From Actinoplanes cyaneus (GTDB lineage: Bacteria; Actinomycetota; Actinomycetes; Mycobacteriales; Micromonosporaceae): a stretch of DNA of 64,000 bases. Both the position numbers and the translations under genes were made by a program. Below are positions 53,978 through 62,063 of the stretch, piece after piece. Where the stretch lies: assembly GCF_016862095.1 (NCBI RefSeq), contig NZ_BOMH01000036.1, positions 186,001-250,000 of the forward strand, in the 5' to 3' direction. Numbering within the stretch: position 1 is the first letter of the stretch; each line of letters starts with the position of its first letter. The notes under the pieces are model-generated. The model was not told the DNA's origin and did not search any database. It saw nothing but the letters and a program-made list of their open reading frames with translations.

Positions 53978-54094
53978 CGGCTGGCTCACTCTCCGACAAA
54001 TCGAATTCATCATGGAGGCCTCACATATCTGCGGGCCACTCGCAAGCAGGCCGGCGCCACCGCGTCTGACCGGAGGCGCCGGCCCGGCCGCTGC

Positions 54095-54360
54095 TTACTT
54101 GCTGAAGATGAAGTACTTCCAGGCCCCGTTGGTGGTGTAGTTGGCGCGGTCGCCGGAGGTGCCGGTCAGGTATGCCGCCGAGACTCGATACTTGACCCCG
54201 GTCTTGTGGGTTCCGGTGAGGGTGTACGTGTACTTGCCGGCCGAGCTGAGCTTGTAGGTTCCGCTCTTCCACGCCACCCATTTGCCGCCCGCGTACCTCT
54301 GGAAGATCAACCGCTCGGTACGCCGGGGGTACGGCGTCATCGTCGTGGTGAAGGTGATCC
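54095..54360 (-). pseudogene. C-terminal fragment related to the Ig-like secreted protein at the right edge
   Basis: The frame ends KYRVSAAYLTGTSGDRANYT then TNGAWKYFIFSK. It aligns end to end with the last 88 residues of the protein at 62998-64000 (RMRAEYATGNYGDRVNAPTY then GAWKYFTYAK), including TTTMTxYPxR and FQRYxGGKW. Homology stops near 54360, about 55 bp before a 26-bp repeat, so the gene was cut where the attachment flank begins. Confidence 0.75.
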
Positions 54361-54415
54361 GTCGGCCGCAGCGCGACGTCAGCCATGCCGCTCCGAGATC
54401 GGCAGTTGATCGCGT

Positions 54416-54441
54416 GGTGATCCGGTGGTGATCGGATGTCG
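54416..54441 (+). repeat. 26-bp arm-type repeat, copy 6
   Basis: GGTGATC twice, 11 bp apart (spacer CGGT), tail GGA then TGTCG. It ends 196 bp before the second tRNA fragment. Further bases (GGCGACAGTTCCAGCAC) also resemble the flank of copy 4. Confidence 0.8.
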
Positions 54442-54637
54442 GCGACAGTTCCAGCACAACCGGAGCTAAATCAGCACGACCGCTCGTGCGGCCGGGCTCC
54501 GATTCTGCTAGTTCAGCCCGCCTTCGCAGACGACCGGCTCTGACCTGCGATAATAAACCTGCTGGTGGCAGCGGGTTTGCGCACGCTACCTGGCCCTGAT
54601 AGAGTCAACTCGTACTTTAGCGCCACTCTGGGTAGGC

Positions 54638-54687
54638 CATCTGACTACGGATCAGAAGGTTAGGGGTTCGAGTCCCTTCGGGCGCAC
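54638..54687 (+). other. Attachment core 2: 3' half of tRNA-Arg(ACG)
   Basis: The same 50 nt as at 15426-15475, with the normal ACG anticodon (CTGACTACGGATCAG). The 5' half is absent; the bases upstream cannot pair as an acceptor stem or D-arm. It marks the right end of the 39.2-kb segment bounded by the two cores. Confidence 0.88.
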
Positions 54688-54695
54688 TTCTGGAA

Positions 54696-54734
54696 AAGGC
54701 CGTGACCTGCGGAAACAAGGGTCACGGCCTTTCG
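54696..54734 (+). terminator. Terminator in attachment locus 2
   Basis: AAGGCCGTGACC pairs with GGTCACGGCCTT (54720-54731) across a 12-nt loop with nearly the same sequence as in locus 1. It is followed by TTCG rather than a full T-run. Confidence 0.8.
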
Positions 54735-54776
54735 TTTCCCATTTTTGCTCCCTAAATGCCCATCTCGTGGGAGCGT

Positions 54777-54802
54777 GGTGATCCGATGGTGATCGCGTGT
54801 CG
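54777..54802 (+). repeat. 26-bp arm-type repeat, copy 7
   Basis: Spacer CGAT, tail GCG then TGTCG, matching copy 5. It starts 90 bp after core 2. The following bases, GAAACGTGTTCCGTCC, are also shared with locus 1 with one change. Confidence 0.8.
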
Positions 54803-54804
54803 GA

Positions 54805-55440
54805 AACGTGTTCCGTCCATCCGGCCCGCGGCGGCCCGGATCCCGGCCGGGTCCACCTCACTCCCGGCCGTGGTCAGCCCGAGCCGGTTCAGGTAGCCCC
54901 GCGCCAGGCTCGGCCCGGCCAGGTGCAGCTCACTCGGCCACCCCTGGCGGCACCACCGTCGGCTGCTCGTCGAGGACGTACGCCCGGGATTCTCGGCTTT
55001 CCGATCGGCGGAGTGTCCCTACCCCGCAGCGGGCCGCTCATGGTCGTGCACACCGTCGCCTCGGTCGGACCGTAGGCGTTGAACATCTGCCGGCCCCGCG
55101 ACCACTCGGCGGCGACCTCGGCCGAGCAGGCTCGCCGCCGACCATCGGGCACTCCAGCCCGGGCAGCTGCTCCATCACCGCCCCGGACAGCGAAGACGGC
55201 CCGACCAGGGCATGGCTGGCCCGCAGCTCGCGCAACGTTGTCCGCGAGCACCCTCCCCGGCCAGCTGCCGCGGGTCGGGAAGGACCAGTGCCGCCCCGGC
55301 GGGCAACGACATCAGCAACCCAGCCGCCCGCCGTGGCGAGGGGAGTGGCCCATGCCGACGCCGGCGGGCCCGAAAGGCTCCCGATCGGCGCGGTCGGGAG
55401 GCCCATGCTCAACGTAGCGGCGGGTAACTTTCCGTGCATC
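54805..55440 (-). pseudogene. Decayed NRPS adenylation domain
   Basis: Frames on the minus strand give, in order, SHALVGPSSLSGAVMEQLPG then MVGGE, then (after a frameshift) MFNAYGPTEATVCTTMSGPL and PPIGKPRIPG. NAYGPTE is core motif A5 and PIGKP lies before A6 of adenylation domains. The pieces are in different frames and both ends are missing. It is a remnant of a nonribosomal peptide synthetase cut by the attachment locus on its left. Confidence 0.7.
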
Positions 55441-55520
55441 TTCCATGGTGCGCAGTGAGGAGATGATCGCCCCGGTTCCCCCCGAAGGCGGGCGTGACCA
55501 AGCGTTGTGCCGTTTGGCGC

Positions 55521-55964
55521 TCAGGCCCCGGCGGCGTCGGCCGGTCGACGCGGGTGAGCGGGCTCGGCGGCGACCGACGCGGTCACGGCCATCCCCTGCC
55601 TGAGGGTCGCCGCCACCAGGCAACCGCGTTCAGCGACCTCGACGAGGTGCTCGAGGTCAGCGGGCGGGCACGAGTCACAGGACACCTCGATGTGGATCGA
55701 GCCGAACCGCCGGGGGTTCGCCACGAACACGCCCGTGACACGTGAGGTGGCGCCCTCGATCGGGACGGACCGGGCCTGGGCGGCGGCGTAGAAGGTACTC
55801 ATGAAGCAGCCGCCGACCGCGGCGAGCAGCGTCTCGCCACCCATCGGGCCGGCGTCCGATCCGCCGTGCGAGGACGGGCGGTCCATCACGACGGCGTGAT
55901 CGCGAATGCTCGCGACCGATGCCGTCTGCCCGCTCTGAACGAGAGCCACCGTCATCTGATCCAT
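55521..55964 (-). CDS. OsmC-family hydroperoxide-reducing protein
   Basis: I start at the ATG at 55964 (GGGGGA upstream); 14 more residues are possible. The 147-residue product has the OsmC fold: an N-terminal beta-sheet (MTVALVQSGQTASVASIRDH), the helix with GGETLLAAVGGCFMSTFYAA carrying the peroxidatic-type Cys, and the later CDSCP strand region. A second reactive Cys is plausible in SCDSCPPADL. It probably detoxifies organic hydroperoxides. It is divergent from the FAD-protein operon, which may share its oxidative theme. Confidence 0.85.
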   Translation of the reverse strand: MDQMTVALVQSGQTASVASIRDHAVVMDRPSSHGGSDAGPMGGETLLAAVGGCFMSTFYAAAQARSVPIEGATSRVTGVFVANPRRFGSIHIEVSCDSCPPADLEHLVEVAERGCLVAATLRQGMAVTASVAAEPAHPRRPADAAGA

Positions 55965-56215
55965 ACCCGCCGTCCCCCTTCGCGCGATGATCACGGTCGA
56001 TGCCAAGTCTGCCGATGTTCCGGCGGTCCGCCTGGCACGACGACTGTAGCCGCCGCCGGTGCCGGCGGATTCCGCACTGACGAAGTGGCGCCGCCGCGTT
56101 TCCGGCCGTCAGAATCGGTGGATCCCCAAGGTGATTACTCTCGTCGTTCCGGAGGACGGGATGATCCACATAGGCCGGGCGTTTGTCCTGCCGATGACTC
56201 ACATGGAGGCAGGGC

Positions 56216-58069
56216 TTGCGTCGTCGTCCTCGGGTTATCATCGTCGGCGCCGGACTGGCCGGCACGGCAACGGCCATCCGGCTTCTCCAGTTCGCCCGCG
56301 AGCCCCTCGAGATCGTCCTGCTCGAGCGCCGCCACGACTACCGGTACGCGGGCGTGGCGTATCACCGGGACGGCAACCCGTGGGATCACGTGTTCAACAT
56401 CCAGGCTGGCCGGATGTCCGCGTTCCGCGAGGACGTCAACGACTTCGTGCGGTGGGCCAATCACGAGGCCGACCGCAGCGGATGGTCAGCGCCGTGGTCG
56501 GACTTCACGTTCGTCGAGAGCGGGCCGGCGCCGCGCCGGATCTACCACGACTACCTGACCGATCGCATCGCCGAGGCGCGCCTGGAGGCGTACCCCGATG
56601 TCGAGCTCGTCGAGATCGATGGCGAGGCGGTCAGCCTGGACATCAGCGGCGATCACGCCGAGGTGTCGATCCGGCAGTCCCCCAGCGACGGTGACGCCGA
56701 TGGGGTGATGCCGACGCGGACGCTGACGGCCGATCACGTGATCCTCGCGACCGGTATGGAGCTCAAAGAGCCGGCGTTCGCCACCGAGGTGCTCGACCAC
56801 GATGCGTTCATCCGGCACCCGTACTCGACCGACGGCGTGCGGCGGCTCCTCGCGATCCCGGCCGGGGCGAGCGTGGTGATCGTCGGAACGGTGCTGAGCG
56901 CGTACGACTCGGTGGCTCTGCTGCTGCGCCAGGGCCACACCGGCACCGTCCACCTGGTCTCCAAGTCGGGCACGAGGCCGCGGACCTACCCTGAACACCA
57001 CGAGCACGGCGTGGTCCGGCTCCCCGCACCCACCACACTGTTCGAGCCGTACCAGGACCGGACGGAATTCCTGGCGCGCGTCCAGGCCGAGTGGGAGGCT
57101 GCCTGCGACGCGGTCACCACCGAGCACCCCGACATCGACCGGCTGATCGTCACGGAACGCGTGGCCAAGGCGTGGGAGCCCTACCTTCCCCGGGTCATCG
57201 AGCAGATCCCGACCGGCGAGCTCCGGCAGTTGCTCCAGGAGTTCAGTACGCAGATCGCCTCGCTGCGAGTCGGCGCGGTGCTCTACACGACGTCGATCGT
57301 CGAGCACGCCATGGAGTCCGGCCAGGGCTCGGTCGAGTTCGTCGTCGGCAGGATCGACAAAGTCGCACCGGCCACGTCGGGACAACTCGACGTCGTCGTG
57401 GTGACCGAGGACGCCACCCGCGTCATCCGAGCCGATTTCGTGGTGTGCAACTTCGGGCGGGAGTTCGACTACACCCACGTCGACTCCCCGCTGTGGATGG
57501 ATCTGCTGGCCAAGAAGCTTGTCACTCCCCACGAGCGCACCGGTCGCGGCATCGAGATCAGCAGCTCGGGTACGCCACTGCGGCCCAGTGGCGAGCCGAT
57601 CGAGATGCTCTCCGCCATCGGGGTGATGCGCGAGGGTGACGAGATCGTGCGCAACGGCCGCACCGGCGCCTTCGCGTTCAATCTCGCCGCGATCAAGAAC
57701 CATTCCATCGTGGTCGCCGCGCACGTCGTCGAACGCCTCGAGCTGGACCGCGACGGCAGGGCGGCCCTGCATCGCTCGCTCACCGCCGACGAGGCGACCC
57801 ACGACGAGTTCGAGCAGGCCGTCGCCGTGGAGGTCAAGCGCCTCGCCGCACGGTCGCGGGCCGCGCGCGAGCGCCTCGACGCACAGCTGGTCGGTCTCCT
57901 CCGCTCCGGCCGCCGCATCCCGGCCGCCACTGCTGAACAGGACAGCAGGCTGATCCGCGTCGCCGTCAATCGGGCGGCGGTGCGGAGGCTGACGGACATC
58001 TCGGTAACCCCGCGCCAGCTGCGACGACAGCTGGGTATCGCGAATGATGAAGAGGCGGGGTACTCGTGA
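56216..58069 (+). CDS. FAD/NAD(P)-binding protein (NAD_binding_9 type)
   Basis: TTG start with GGAGG 6 nt upstream. The 617-residue protein begins with a dinucleotide fold, RVIIVGAGLAGTATAIRLL, then ADHVILATGM and a second GxG region VVIVGTVLSAYDSVALL. Segments WDHVFNIQAGRMSAF and VVCNFGREFDYTHV fit the FAD/NAD(P)-binding_9 group of flavoproteins. It likely oxidises or hydroxylates a small substrate, unknown here. It overlaps the next gene by 4 nt, so the two are coupled. A helical C-terminal extension after residue 520 is unrecognised. Confidence 0.8.
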   Translation: MRRRPRVIIVGAGLAGTATAIRLLQFAREPLEIVLLERRHDYRYAGVAYHRDGNPWDHVFNIQAGRMSAFREDVNDFVRWANHEADRSGWSAPWSDFTFVESGPAPRRIYHDYLTDRIAEARLEAYPDVELVEIDGEAVSLDISGDHAEVSIRQSPSDGDADGVMPTRTLTADHVILATGMELKEPAFATEVLDHDAFIRHPYSTDGVRRLLAIPAGASVVIVGTVLSAYDSVALLLRQGHTGTVHLVSKSGTRPRTYPEHHEHGVVRLPAPTTLFEPYQDRTEFLARVQAEWEAACDAVTTEHPDIDRLIVTERVAKAWEPYLPRVIEQIPTGELRQLLQEFSTQIASLRVGAVLYTTSIVEHAMESGQGSVEFVVGRIDKVAPATSGQLDVVVVTEDATRVIRADFVVCNFGREFDYTHVDSPLWMDLLAKKLVTPHERTGRGIEISSSGTPLRPSGEPIEMLSAIGVMREGDEIVRNGRTGAFAFNLAAIKNHSIVVAAHVVERLELDRDGRAALHRSLTADEATHDEFEQAVAVEVKRLAARSRAARERLDAQLVGLLRSGRRIPAATAEQDSRLIRVAVNRAAVRRLTDISVTPRQLRRQLGIANDEEAGYS

Positions 58070-59316
58070 TTGAACGACAGATCCGTGGCGTCCTACTCAC
58101 CCGTGGCACCGAATCCGTGGTGGACGGGCCGTGCAATCGCACCGCACTGCCGGTGGAGGGTTCGATCCTCATCGCGCAGGCGATCACCCCTGAGCTGTAC
58201 GACGCGCTCATGACCGCCCGCGCGGTCGTCTGCAGTACTGGCGGGCGTACCGGCCATATGCAGTCCATCTGCCGCGCCAAGGGCATTCCGGTCCTGCGCG
58301 TCGACCCGGCCGACCTCGACAAGCTCGCCGGCGTGGTGACGCTCGACCTGGAACGAGAGTCGGTCACCGTCGGCGCGGCCGCCGCCGGAACCGGTGTGGC
58401 GATCACCAGCCCGGCCGGTCCACAGCCGGAGGTTCTCGGCTCGGCCTGTGCCGTGATCGCCGACCTCCGGGACATCCGCGGCCTCAACTCGGGTGGTCCG
58501 CGGCCGTCAGTCGTCGAGTCCTTCTTCGTCCGGGAGGAGTTCCTGTGCTTCGCCGCGGGCCTCAGCCCCATCGACGCTCTGCGCGGCGGGGCCGCTGTCG
58601 ACGCTTACGGGCGGGCGATCGCCGAACAACTGGCGGCATGCGCGCAAGCGCTGCTGCCGGGCCAGCGGCTGATACTGCGGATGCTCGACCTGCGCTCCAA
58701 CGATGCCGTCCACATCACCGGCGAAGCCACGGTGCCGCGGGAACCCAACCCCGACATGGGCCTGCACGGCACCCGATGGCTGCTCCGCTCGGCCGCGTAC
58801 CCCCAGGCACTGCACGTCATGCTGGACACTCTGCGCGGACGACTCGGCGCCCAGGCCGGTCGTGTCCATCTCTCGGCGCCGTTCCTCACCGACGCCGATG
58901 AGTTCGCGAAGCTGCGACCGCACCTCGGGCTGTCGCCCGAGACGCCCCTGTCCGCGTTCATCGAGACGCCGGCCGCGGTCCACGCCACCTCGAACATCTG
59001 CGCAGCCGGCGCCGATGAGCTGTTCGTCGGTACCAAGGACCTGGTGCAGTTCTACCTCGCCGCCGACCGCAGCAATCACCTGGTCGCCGAGTCCTACCGC
59101 ACCCGGCACCCAGCCGTCCTCGACGGTTTGCGGCGGGTCATCGAGGACGCGCGCGTAACCGGCACCCCGACCCGGGTGTTCGCGCTCGGTGCCGACCTCC
59201 AGCACTACATCGAGCGGCTTCCTGCGCCGACTGGATACATGATGTGCGTCTCGGAACTCACGCACGTCCTCCGGTCCCCCGGCCGGCCGGCACCCACTGT
59301 CGGGAAGGCCGCCTGA
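58066..59316 (+). CDS. PEP-synthase/enzyme I-like protein lacking its N-domain
   Basis: A 416-residue protein. Residues 15-105 form a swivelling phosphohistidine domain: AVVCSTGGRTGHMQSICRAK with His64 in the usual G-x-x-x-H place, then GIPVLRV. Residues 145-416 resemble the PEP-binding barrel of PPSA/PtsI: LRMLDLRSND (204-213), NPDMGLHGTR (228-237) and LFVGTKDLVQFYLAADRSN. The ATP-grasp or HPr-binding domain is absent. The final motif, normally V-C-G-E-M, reads RVFALGAD, so the catalytic Cys seems missing. It may transfer a phosphoryl group to or from an unusual substrate, or be non-catalytic. It is coupled to the upstream FAD gene. Confidence 0.75.
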   Translation: MIERQIRGVLLTRGTESVVDGPCNRTALPVEGSILIAQAITPELYDALMTARAVVCSTGGRTGHMQSICRAKGIPVLRVDPADLDKLAGVVTLDLERESVTVGAAAAGTGVAITSPAGPQPEVLGSACAVIADLRDIRGLNSGGPRPSVVESFFVREEFLCFAAGLSPIDALRGGAAVDAYGRAIAEQLAACAQALLPGQRLILRMLDLRSNDAVHITGEATVPREPNPDMGLHGTRWLLRSAAYPQALHVMLDTLRGRLGAQAGRVHLSAPFLTDADEFAKLRPHLGLSPETPLSAFIETPAAVHATSNICAAGADELFVGTKDLVQFYLAADRSNHLVAESYRTRHPAVLDGLRRVIEDARVTGTPTRVFALGADLQHYIERLPAPTGYMMCVSELTHVLRSPGRPAPTVGKAA

Positions 59317-59391
59317 GCCCGCGCCGGCCGGTGTGACAACTGCGCACGGCTGAAGATGTTGGCCCGATCACTTTGTGCCACGGTGAGGCGC

Positions 59392-59934
59392 ATGGCTTAT
59401 ATCGACCTCGGTGTGGACGAGCACGAGTTCCCTGGGATCACCGGCCCGATGCGGTTCCGCCCGGAGACCGCACAGCCGCTCAACATGCTTGCCGAAATAC
59501 TGCTCCGCGCTCCGCACTCCCTGCCGCCGGGTGAGCGGGAGCTGATCGCGGCCTACGTGTCCGGGCTCAACGAATGCACCTTCTGCTGCTCGTCGCATTC
59601 GGCGTTCGCCGCCGTCCAGCTCGACGCCGGCATGTCTCTCGTGGACAAGGTGCGCGCCGACCTGGACTCCGCGCAGGTGTCGCCGAAGCTGCGGGCGCTG
59701 TTGCATATCGCCGGGGCGGTTCAGCAGAGCGGCCGGGCGGTGACCGCCGAACTCATCGACGCCGCCCGCGCGGAAGGCGCCGACGACGTCGAGATCCACG
59801 ACACCGTGCTGATCGCCGCGGCGTTCTGCATGTTCAACCGCTACGTCGACGGGCTGGGCACGTTCGCCCCACAGCGACCTGAGGACTACCTGCCGATGGC
59901 TTCGCGCATCGTTGAGCAGGGCTACGGCGTGTGA
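59392..59934 (+). CDS. AhpD-like carboxymuconolactone decarboxylase family protein
   Basis: ATG at 59392 with GTGAGG just upstream. The 180-residue protein has the peroxidase-related CMD/AhpD pattern: an N-terminal helix with PLNMLAEILLR, then LNECTFCCSSHSAFAAVQLD containing the Glu-x-Cys-x-x-Cys-x-x-x-His redox site. These proteins act as alkylhydroperoxidases or thiol-disulfide relays. It lies 75 bp after the PEP-synthase-like gene and is probably co-transcribed. Together with OsmC it suggests an oxidative or peroxide-linked context. Confidence 0.85.
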   Translation: MAYIDLGVDEHEFPGITGPMRFRPETAQPLNMLAEILLRAPHSLPPGERELIAAYVSGLNECTFCCSSHSAFAAVQLDAGMSLVDKVRADLDSAQVSPKLRALLHIAGAVQQSGRAVTAELIDAARAEGADDVEIHDTVLIAAAFCMFNRYVDGLGTFAPQRPEDYLPMASRIVEQGYGV

Positions 59935-59990
59935 CAAGTCAGCATCGTGCGAGATGCCGTTGAGTGATCTCGATCGATAGCGTCCGGGTC

Positions 59991-61346
59991 ATGGCTGACG
60001 AAGCGACAGCGGTGGTGATCGGCGCGAGCATGGGTGGCCTGCTGGCCGCCCGGGCACTCAGCGAGCGTTTCGTGCGGGTGATCGTAATCGACCGCGATCT
60101 GCTGCCCGCCGAGCCGGCGAGCCGCCGGTCCGTGCCGCAGGGCCGGCAGCTGCACGTGCTGCTGGCTCGCGGCAGGTCGGTGCTCGAGGAGCTGTTTCCG
60201 GGTCTGTCCGCACAGCTGCGCGACGCCGGCGCGCCGATCGTCGACCTGCACGACCAGGTCCACTGGTACAACGACGGGCACCGGATGCGGCGGGCGCCGT
60301 CGGACCTCATCGGCATCGGGGTCAGCCGGCCTCTGCTGGAGCATGTGATCCGCAGCCGGGTCGCCGCGCTGCCGGGTGTCGAGCTGGTGCCGGGGACCGA
60401 GGTCACCGGCCTGCTCACCGACGCCTCCGGCACCACCGTCACGGGCGTGCGGGTCGCCCCGCGGCACGAATCCGAAACGCCCCGCACCATTGCGGCGGAC
60501 CTCGTCGTCGACGCGGGCGGGCGCGCCTCCCGCGGCCCGCGGTGGCTGGCGGAGCTCGGCTACCCGCCGCCGCCGGAGGACCATGTCCGCGTCGACGTCA
60601 CGTACGTCACCCGCCTGTACCAACGCTGCCCGGAGCACCTCGACGGGCTGCTCGGAGCGCTGACGAACGCGGTGCCGGGTGCGCCCCGCGCCGGGATCGC
60701 CGCAGCGCTGGAGGGCGACCGGGTGGCGATCGCGCTCAACGGCATGTTCGGTGAGCAGCCGCCGACCGACGACGCGGGCATGGTGGCGTTCGCCGAGAAG
60801 CTGGCCGCACCGCACATCGCGGCCATCGTCCGGTCCGCGCCCCCCGCCGGCGAACCGGTGACGATGCGGTTCCCGGCCAGCCTCCGCCGCCGGTACGAGC
60901 GGCTGCGCCGGTTCCCGTCCGGCTACCTGGTCCTCGGCGACGCGCTCTGCAGCTTCAACCCGATCTACGGTCAGGGTATGACCGTCGCCGCGTTGCAGGC
61001 GCTGCTGCTGCGCAGCCTGCTCGCCGGGAGCGGCGCCGGGATCGCGGCCCGGTTCTTCCCCGGCGCGGCGCGGATCATCGACGGGCCCTGGACGATCGCC
61101 GTCGGGACCGACCTGCGGTTCCCGGAGGTGCCGGGGCGGCGCGGCGTGCGGGTGCGGTCCGTCAACGGGTTCGTGCACCGGCTGCATGTCGCGGCCACCC
61201 ACGACGCGGTGCTCGGGGCGGCGTTCCTGCGTGTGCTCAATCTGGTGCGGCCCCCGTCGTCGCTGCTCAGGCCGGGAGTCGTCCTCCGTGTCCTGCGCGG
61301 GTCGCTGCGATCCCCGCGCGCAAGCACGCCGGGCCGGCCACGCTGA
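59991..61346 (+). CDS. FAD-dependent monooxygenase-like flavoprotein
   Basis: The 451-residue product starts at the ATG at 59991 (an upstream frame adds nine residues). It has the FAD fold of the UbiH/PHBH superfamily: VVIGASMGGLLAARALSERF, then LVVDAGGRASRGPRWL, and the GD box YLVLGDALCSFNPIYGQGMT. It is probably a single-component aromatic hydroxylase or halogenase-like enzyme. The substrate is not known. It is the fourth gene of the run starting at 56216. A hairpin overlaps the stop codon. Confidence 0.85.
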   Translation: MADEATAVVIGASMGGLLAARALSERFVRVIVIDRDLLPAEPASRRSVPQGRQLHVLLARGRSVLEELFPGLSAQLRDAGAPIVDLHDQVHWYNDGHRMRRAPSDLIGIGVSRPLLEHVIRSRVAALPGVELVPGTEVTGLLTDASGTTVTGVRVAPRHESETPRTIAADLVVDAGGRASRGPRWLAELGYPPPPEDHVRVDVTYVTRLYQRCPEHLDGLLGALTNAVPGAPRAGIAAALEGDRVAIALNGMFGEQPPTDDAGMVAFAEKLAAPHIAAIVRSAPPAGEPVTMRFPASLRRRYERLRRFPSGYLVLGDALCSFNPIYGQGMTVAALQALLLRSLLAGSGAGIAARFFPGAARIIDGPWTIAVGTDLRFPEVPGRRGVRVRSVNGFVHRLHVAATHDAVLGAAFLRVLNLVRPPSSLLRPGVVLRVLRGSLRSPRASTPGRPR

Positions 61347-61358
61347 CGCGGCCGGCCC
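61331..61358. terminator. Bidirectional hairpin between convergent sequences
   Basis: GGGCCGGCC (61331-61339) pairs with GGCCGGCCC (61350-61358), 10-nt loop, overlapping the stop of the monooxygenase gene. It may serve both the rightward gene and the leftward NUDIX remnant. Confidence 0.6.
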
Positions 61359-61378
61359 GTCCTGGGGTGGCTGAGCTG

Positions 61379-61500
61379 TCAGCCGACGAGGTCCAGCAGC
61401 GACAGCAACGCGACGAGCGTCGTGCCGTCGCTGGCCTTCCCGGCGTCGATGATGCGGCGCACCTGGGTGAACGGCACCCAGGCGAGCCCGCTCGGACTCG
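61379..61500 (-). pseudogene. NUDIX hydrolase C-terminal stub
   Basis: The frame ending at 61379-61381 reads LAWVPFTQVRRIIDAGKASD then GTTLVALLSLLDLVG. The WVPF...I..G...DG.T..ALL layout is the usual end of a NUDIX hydrolase. The body with the NUDIX box is missing, replaced by the IS fragment. Confidence 0.5.
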
Positions 61501-61547
61501 AACGGGTCGCTCGGCGCTGCGAGTGCCGAGAACGCCATCCGTACTGC

Positions 61548-61766
61548 TCAGGCGCCCTTCAGGTATTCGTGGAGGAGTCCGCCGAATCGGTCATGTCGGC
61601 GGACGTCGAGGTGGCTCAGCGCGGCTGGCTCGGTGACCGGTTCGGGTAAAGGCCGTAGCGGTCGGGCGTTCGCGATGCCGCGATGTGGGCGATGTTCGTT
61701 GTGGTGGTGTTCGCACTCGCGCAGGGCGTGCAGCAAATGCGCACGGTCCAAGATCAAGGTCCGGTC
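61548..61766 (-). pseudogene. C-terminal fragment of an integrase-core transposase
   Basis: LILDRAHLLHALRECEHHHN then EHRPHRGIANARPLRPLPEP is the end of the DDE integrase core (third acidic region, H-H-N-x-x-R-P-H-R) of an actinobacterial IS481/IS3-like transposase. It is the same type as the N-terminal fragment at 17385-17738, though the two are 44 kb apart and cannot be one split copy in simple order. Confidence 0.7.
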
Positions 61767-62063
61767 GAGCAGTTCGTAGCAAGGCGAGCGAGCTCGACAG
61801 TCCATCGCCTGGTCCCACACGCCAACTCCAATACCCTGCCAAAGGGTGCGAGGCGCAGCCGCGTGTCGCCGTGACCAAGAACCGGCCGGCCGAGGTCAGC
61901 GCCTGCTCGTATCGGGCCAGCACTGCCCGCGCCTCGGCGGCCGGCACTGTGCCCGGGTCAGCACGGCGCCCACGCTCACAGGCTGACCACTGCGGCTGCC
62001 GGACGCGAGGGCGTCGACAGTCTGGAGCATCCTGTAACCCACCGGATTCCGTACACTGGCGGC

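Noticed and set aside
59922..61538. Long leftward frame opposite the FAD monooxygenase
   Set aside because: Shadow of the GC-rich plus-strand gene, which has clear FAD motifs. Product is Arg/Gly/Asp-rich and lacks any domain.
17385..61766. N- and C-terminal integrase-core transposase fragments as halves of one split gene
   Set aside because: Both are on the minus strand with the C-terminal part at higher coordinates, so simple insertion cannot have separated them in this order.
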